DNA of 64,000 bases from Amphritea balenae (GTDB lineage: Bacteria; Pseudomonadota; Gammaproteobacteria; Pseudomonadales; Balneatricaceae). This document shows positions 59,834 through 64,000 of this stretch, in pieces. The notes under the pieces are model-generated. The model had not been told where the DNA came from. It ran no database searches and saw only the letters and a program-made list of their open reading frames with translations. Within the stretch, counting starts at the first letter, position 1, and every line of letters begins with the position of its first letter. The DNA is taken from the NCBI RefSeq assembly GCF_003858655.1, contig NZ_RQXV01000001.1, positions 496,001 through 560,000 of the forward strand, in the 5' to 3' direction. The position numbers were made by a program, and so were the translations under genes.

Positions 59834-60931
59834 TTAACGCTCGTCGAAATCCACTACAACAGTGTCGGAAATTGGGTGTGCCTGACAGCTCAGGATATAA
59901 CCCGCTTCGATCTCATGTTTCTCGAGGCCGTGAGAGATATCCATGTCGACTTCACCTTCTACCAACTTACACTTACAGGTAGAACATACGCCAGCTTTAC
60001 AGGAGTATGGCAGATCCAGACCATTGTTCATGCCCGCATCAAGGATGTTCTCACCAACAGCAGCCAGATCAAACATCACCGCACGGCCATCAGCCTTAAC
60101 CGTCACCTTAGACATCTTCTCTTCGCCAAACTGCTCTTTACGGGCAGCGGCTTTTTCCAGCATCTCTTTCGAGTCTTCAGAAGAGTTAGCAAACAGTTCA
60201 TAATGGATCTGATCATCCGTCAGGCCTTCCAGACGGAAGCCCCGGGATACTTCAGACATCATCGACTCAGGGCCACAGATAAAGGCTTCATCAACTTCTT
60301 TAATGTTGATCAGACCCGCTTTCTGTAGCGCGTAACCTTTAGCATTATCGATACGGCCATTAAGCAGATCAGCACCCTGATCTTCATAGTCCATCACGTT
60401 GATCCACTTAAAGCGGTTCATGTAACGGTTCTTAACGAAGTTCAGCTCGTCTTTAAACATCACTGAGTTACTTCGGCGGTTACCGTAGATCAGGGTCACT
60501 TTAGACTCTGGCTCAGTTGACAGAACGGTCTTCAGAATCGAGATCATCGGCGTAATACCGGAACCCGCAGCAATGCACATGTAGTTCTTGCTCTGATCAG
60601 GCTTAACTTCGGTGTAGAAGCTACCCTGCGGCGGCATTACTTCGATATCCATACCCGGCTTAAAGGTTTCATTAGCAAAGTTAGAGAACTTACCGTTCAT
60701 AACCCGCTTGATACCAACCCGCATATGACCATCGTTTGCACCGGAACAGATAGAGTAAGAACGACGTACGTCCTCACCATCGATCATAGCGCGCAGGGTC
60801 AGAAACTGGCCCTGGATGAACTTGAATTTATCGGCCAGTTCAGCCGGTACAGCAAAGCTCACGCAGATAGCCGTGTCCGTTTCCGGTTGTACATCAGCGA
60901 TTTTAAGCGTGTAAAAATTGGTGTCAGACAT
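59834..60931 (-). CDS. paaE: Phenylacetyl-CoA epoxidase reductase subunit PaaE
   Basis: A 365-residue NADPH-dependent reductase. An N-terminal FAD-binding domain (RRSYSICSG, about 58-66) is followed by a NAD(P) domain (CIAAGSGITPMISILK, DEAFICGPESMM). The C-terminal [2Fe-2S] ferredoxin domain has CKAGVCSTCKCKL (about 316-328) and a later cysteine in LSCQAHP. It supplies electrons to the PaaABCD di-iron epoxidase. It is the last gene of the paaABCDE operon, 36 bp after paaD. Confidence 0.95.
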   Translation of the reverse strand: MSDTNFYTLKIADVQPETDTAICVSFAVPAELADKFKFIQGQFLTLRAMIDGEDVRRSYSICSGANDGHMRVGIKRVMNGKFSNFANETFKPGMDIEVMPPQGSFYTEVKPDQSKNYMCIAAGSGITPMISILKTVLSTEPESKVTLIYGNRRSNSVMFKDELNFVKNRYMNRFKWINVMDYEDQGADLLNGRIDNAKGYALQKAGLINIKEVDEAFICGPESMMSEVSRGFRLEGLTDDQIHYELFANSSEDSKEMLEKAAARKEQFGEEKMSKVTVKADGRAVMFDLAAVGENILDAGMNNGLDLPYSCKAGVCSTCKCKLVEGEVDMDISHGLEKHEIEAGYILSCQAHPISDTVVVDFDER

Positions 60932-60966
60932 GCTTCACCTGTCCTATTAATAAGACTGATCTAAGA

Positions 60967-61512
60967 TCAGATCTTTTTAAAATAATCAAAAGGTTCACTA
61001 CAGTCATCACACTGAAACAGTGCTTTACATGCAGTCGATCCAAACTCACTTACTCTGCGGGTATTACGTGAACCACAATGCGGGCATGCCGCATGGGCAT
61101 CAGGCGTCAGGCCATCAGCATCCAGTTCAGCATCTTCCGGCGGCGCTATGCCATAGGCACGAAGGTTTTTACGACCTTCGGCAGACATCCACTCTGAACT
61201 CCAGGCCGGCGACAATGACGTTTTTACAGTCACATCGGCATAGCCGTTATCGTTCAGCAGTTGCGCCACATCGGTGCTGATATTGTCCATCGCCGGGCAA
61301 CCGGAGTAGGTCGGCGTGATAGTGACCGTAATACGGTCACCATCACGCTGAATATCACGCAATATCCCCAGATCCCAAAGGCTCAGTACCGGGACTTCTG
61401 GATCTTTAACTGCGTCGAGCAGGTCCCATAGCTCCTTTACATCTTCAGCGTTACGTTGCTGCTGACGCTGATACTGATCTTCGGCCATCAGTGAGATTTC
61501 TTTCATAACCAT
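60967..61512 (-). CDS. paaD: Phenylacetyl-CoA epoxidase accessory protein PaaD
   Basis: A 181-residue protein: MIP18/DUF59-type N-terminal part (LLDAVKDPEVPVLSLWDLGI, TITPTYSGCPAMDNI) plus a C-terminal zinc ribbon (ACPHCGSRNTRRVSEFGSTA, FQCDDCSEPF). PaaD is needed for maturation of the oxygenase di-iron centre. Its start directly follows the paaC stop codon. A third codon ATG is an alternative start. Confidence 0.93.
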   Translation of the reverse strand: MVMKEISLMAEDQYQRQQQRNAEDVKELWDLLDAVKDPEVPVLSLWDLGILRDIQRDGDRITVTITPTYSGCPAMDNISTDVAQLLNDNGYADVTVKTSLSPAWSSEWMSAEGRKNLRAYGIAPPEDAELDADGLTPDAHAACPHCGSRNTRRVSEFGSTACKALFQCDDCSEPFDYFKKI

Positions 61513-62277
61513 TTACCACTTACAGCCCGGGTGGGAGCGGTGCACTATCTGCATCTCAGTCAGCATATGACCCAGATGTTCAGTGTGATAACCGGTACGA
61601 CCACCACGAACAGCCCAGCTGTCTTCAGGTACAGTGATAGTGGCTTGAGTCAGGATATCGCTAACCATCTTCAGCCATGCATCACGCAGCTTAGAAACAT
61701 CAACCGCGATACCTTCGTTTACCAGCAGTTGCTCAGTTTCATCCATATCGAACAGTTCATGGGTATAGCCCCACAGCTGATCAACGGCTTTCTGAGTACG
61801 CTTATGGCTCTCTTCAGTACCGTCACCCAGACGCAGCACCCAGTCACGGCTGCGACGCAGATGGTACTTAGTCTCTTTGATGGCTTTAGCAGCAACACCC
61901 GCCAGGGTTTCATCTTTCGACTGAAGCAGTTCAGGCAACACCAGAGTGTAGTAAACATCAGCAAACAGCTGACGCACCTGAGAGTAAGCGAAGTCACCTT
62001 TCGGCATCTCCAGTAACAACAGGTTGCGGTATTCACGGTCGTTACGCATGTACGCGAAGTCATCTTCGTCACGTCCGTCGTCTGCCAGTTCAGCAGCATA
62101 GCTGTAAAACAGACGGGCACGACCAACATAGTCCAGAGAAACGTTACCGTAGGCGATATCTTCTTCCAGGAACGGGCCGTAGCTTACCCATTCAGAAATA
62201 CGGTGACCCAGTACGACGGAGTCATCACCCAGACGGGTAGCATATTCCTGAATTGCATTTTTAATTTGATCACTCAT
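61513..62277 (-). CDS. paaC: Phenylacetyl-CoA epoxidase structural subunit PaaC
   Basis: A 254-residue helical protein. It pairs with PaaA in the heterodimeric epoxidase but lacks a full di-iron site. Recognisable parts are DDSVVLGHRISEWVSYGPFL, EEDIAYGNVSLDYVGRARLF, DFAYMRNDREYRN and IKETKYHLRRSRDWVLRLGD. It lies between paaB (18-bp gap) and paaD. Confidence 0.95.
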   Translation of the reverse strand: MSDQIKNAIQEYATRLGDDSVVLGHRISEWVSYGPFLEEDIAYGNVSLDYVGRARLFYSYAAELADDGRDEDDFAYMRNDREYRNLLLLEMPKGDFAYSQVRQLFADVYYTLVLPELLQSKDETLAGVAAKAIKETKYHLRRSRDWVLRLGDGTEESHKRTQKAVDQLWGYTHELFDMDETEQLLVNEGIAVDVSKLRDAWLKMVSDILTQATITVPEDSWAVRGGRTGYHTEHLGHMLTEMQIVHRSHPGCKW

Positions 62278-62294
62278 TCTCAGCTCTCCCCCAA

Positions 62295-62588
62295 TTACAT
62301 GTTGTTAACTGGGTCAGGCAGAACGTAATAAGTCGCATGACGGTACGGCTTATCATCGCTCGGGTCGTAGAAGCACTCTGCATCGTCTTCCTGAGAAGCA
62401 CAGATATCATCGGACTTAACAACCCAAATGCTCACGCCTTCAGTACGACGAGTGTAACAGTCGCGGGCATATTCCAATGCCTGCTCATGGTCTTCAGCGT
62501 GCAGGCTACCAATGTGCTTGTGGTCCAGGCCACGCTTGGAACGTACAAATACTTCAAACAGTTCCAGTTTTTCAGTGATGTTTGTCAT
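62295..62588 (-). CDS. paaB: Phenylacetyl-CoA epoxidase subunit PaaB
   Basis: A 97-residue PaaB protein, needed for assembly and activity of the epoxidase. Recognised by LFEVFVRSKRGLDHKHIGSL, HAEDHEQALEYARDCYTRR and GVSIWVVKSDDI. Length equals the usual 95-97. It follows paaA by 12 bp. Confidence 0.95.
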   Translation of the reverse strand: MTNITEKLELFEVFVRSKRGLDHKHIGSLHAEDHEQALEYARDCYTRRTEGVSIWVVKSDDICASQEDDAECFYDPSDDKPYRHATYYVLPDPVNNM

Positions 62589-62600
62589 TTCAGATACCCC

Positions 62601-63545
62601 TTATGCCGCGTTCTGTGCTTTCTTGGCACGCTTCTTATCGTTATATGCTGTGATCGCATCACGTACCCACTCACCTTCTTCGTGAGCGGCTACATGGTGC
62701 TCGATACGCTGACGGTTACAGTGACCGTTACCGTTGATAACGCTCCAGAACTCATCCCAGTTCAGATCGCTGCTATCGTAGTGACCGCGCTCTTCGTTCC
62801 ACTTAATAGCCTTGTCAGGATGTTCCAGACCCAGCACTTCAATCTGCTTAACAGTCTGGTCAACAAACTTCTGACGCAGGTCATCGTTAGTTTCACGCTT
62901 GATCTTCCACTCCATCGACTTCTGCGAGTGCGCAGACTCAGAATCGTGTGGACCAAACATCATCAGCGCAGGCCAGTAAAAACGGTTCAGTGCATCCTGA
63001 GCCATCTCTTTTTGTCCTGGAGAACCTTTAGCCAATTCCAGAATCGCTTCATAACCCTGACGCTGATGGAAAGATTCTTCCTTACAGATACGGATCATGC
63101 CACGGGAATACGGACCGTAAGAGGTACGCTGTAGAGATACCTGGTTAACAATCGCTGCGCCGTCTACCAACCAACCGATCGCACCCACATCCGCCCAGGT
63201 CAGGGTCGGGTAGTTGAAGATTGAAGAGTACTTAGCAACACCACTTTGTAGCTGTTCAATCATCTCAGAACGAGAGATACCCAGCGTTTCACAAGCACTG
63301 TAAAGATACAGACCGTGACCCGCCTCATCCTGAACCTTAGATAGCAGAACTACCTTACGACGCAGTGAAGGTGCACGGGTGATCCAGTTACCTTCCGGCT
63401 GCATACCGATTACTTCGGAGTGAGCATGCTGGGAGATCTGACGGATCAGATTTTTACGATAAGCTTCAGGCATCCAGTCTTTAGGCTCGATCTTCTCTTC
63501 GGCCTGAATCTTGCGCATGAAGTTTTCTTCTTGAGGTGCTGTCAT
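62601..63545 (-). CDS. paaA: Phenylacetyl-CoA epoxidase catalytic subunit PaaA
   Basis: 314 residues from the ATG at 63545, with GAGG 9-10 bp upstream; the longer frame to 63578 is unsupported. It is a ferritin-like di-iron oxygenase that forms the 1,2-epoxide of phenylacetyl-CoA. Iron ligands are visible in the [20 protein letters not shown] helix (ExxH) and in [20 protein letters not shown] (ExxH), with [12 protein letters not shown] before the first. It is the first structural gene of the paaABCDE operon; paaK ends 110 bp upstream. Confidence 0.96.
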   Translation of the reverse strand: MTAPQEENFMRKIQAEEKIEPKDWMPEAYRKNLIRQISQHAHSEVIGMQPEGNWITRAPSLRRKVVLLSKVQDEAGHGLYLYSACETLGISRSEMIEQLQSGVAKYSSIFNYPTLTWADVGAIGWLVDGAAIVNQVSLQRTSYGPYSRGMIRICKEESFHQRQGYEAILELAKGSPGQKEMAQDALNRFYWPALMMFGPHDSESAHSQKSMEWKIKRETNDDLRQKFVDQTVKQIEVLGLEHPDKAIKWNEERGHYDSSDLNWDEFWSVINGNGHCNRQRIEHHVAAHEEGEWVRDAITAYNDKKRAKKAQNAA

Positions 63546-63655
63546 TTCAATCGCCTCTATATTTTTTATGTCACGCATCCGACTGAATTTAATGTCAGTC
63601 GTCGCGATCGTTCTTTCAATTGGTAGCCTGTAAAGAAGCCGCCAACTATCAGTAA

Positions 63656-64000
63656 TTAACCTTTAGGGCGATTATCAAATACCCGTTTGGCTTTGCCTTC
63701 TGAACGAGGAATCCCACCCATTGGCAGAATCTCAATCTTCGTGGAGATACCCACAACCGATTTAATGTGATGAGACAGCTCTTTAGCCGCCTGATCCTGA
63801 TTTGCAGAAGCGGCTTCAGGCGCCAGCTCAACTTTAACCAGTACCGTATCCAGGTTGCCCTGCTTACCCACTACGATCTCGTAATGAGGCGCCAGCGCAG
63901 CAATCTTCAGAATCTGTTCTTCGATCTGAGTCGGGAACACGTTAACACCACGAATGATCATCATGTCGTCAGAACGGCCGGTAATCTTATCGATACGGCG
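63656..64000 (-). CDS. paaK: Phenylacetate-CoA ligase, C-terminal part (cut by window edge)
   Basis: The reading frame continues off the right edge. The visible C-terminal domain (about 115 residues) has the adenylate-forming hinge [20 protein letters not shown] and a lid region ending with KRVFDNRP. PaaK activates phenylacetate with ATP and CoA, the first step before PaaABCDE. Only the small C-terminal domain is in view, but the sequence and context are convincing. Confidence 0.92.
   Translation of the reverse strand, partial: RRIDKITGRSDDMMIIRGVNVFPTQIEEQILKIAALAPHYEIVVGKQGNLDTVLVKVELAPEAASANQDQAAKELSHHIKSVVGISTKIEILPMGGIPRSEGKAKRVFDNRPKG

Noticed and set aside
62337-63134. 265-residue ORF opposite paaA and paaB
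   Set aside because: It is an antisense shadow; its hydrophobic look comes from the complement of charged helical codons.

Overview
The window comes from a marine gammaproteobacterium, most likely an Oceanospirillaceae relative (Neptuniibacter/Amphritea/Marinobacterium type). The inference rests on moderate GC, the load of LysR regulators, a TRAP transporter, and chromosomal catabolism of D-amino acids, lysine/glutarate, formate and phenylacetate. No rRNA or tRNA gene and no CRISPR array was recognised. The right edge cuts paaK.

Layout. (1) 1-8.6 kb: a hybrid periplasmic-binding/GGDEF membrane protein with a degraded GGDEF motif, then a D-alanine module (dadA, ridA, dadX, with a divergent Lrp-type regulator) and a D-serine module (LysR regulator divergent from dsdA). 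(2) 8.8-18.8 kb: an AGCS Na+/alanine-type symporter, two small genes, an omega-aminotransferase with a divergent LysR gene, a PuuR-like cupin regulator, a GabD/DavD-type semialdehyde dehydrogenase, and a coupled CoA-transferase/glutaryl-CoA dehydrogenase pair. Together these could feed omega-amino acids and glutarate into central metabolism. (3) 18.9-21.5 kb: a MITE-like palindromic element, a serine recombinase that lacks its catalytic serine, and two small membrane proteins. (4) 21.5-34.8 kb: the most interesting metabolic locus. A Rieske oxygenase, its VanB-type reductase, an epimerase-like dehydrogenase, an orphan 203-residue protein, a DUF1116 (AllG/YlbE-like) protein and an amidase form a probable operon. 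It lies beside a TRAP transporter/universal-stress-protein operon, and the block is bracketed by two closely related LysR regulators. I do not recognise this combination, and its substrate is unknown.

(5) 35.2-44.7 kb: a CHASE-GGDEF cyclase, an unlisted small membrane-protein ORF, and a complete NAD-dependent molybdenum formate dehydrogenase operon (fdsGBA, fdhD, fdsD) with a divergent ModE-HTH regulator. (6) 44.8-47.5 kb: an accessory island. Two genes of unknown function (a membrane-anchored protein and a DUF4145 protein) are arranged like integron gene cassettes with attC-like sites, enclosed by 183-bp inverted repeats, and followed by an 83-bp tandem array. (7) 47.7-55.3 kb: small housekeeping and stress genes (GNAT, SDR, SRAP/YedK, GST, MarR, alpha/beta hydrolase, SigZ, HCCA isomerase-like, YceH, a lone Mut7-C ubiquitin-like protein). 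(8) 55.4-59.7 kb: three tandem paralogous LuxR-type regulators, a full-length Mut7-C RNase-domain protein, and a MOSC protein. (9) 59.8-64 kb: the phenylacetyl-CoA epoxidase operon paaABCDE with paaK upstream, on the minus strand.

All functional names are read from motifs and remembered family features; no search was run.
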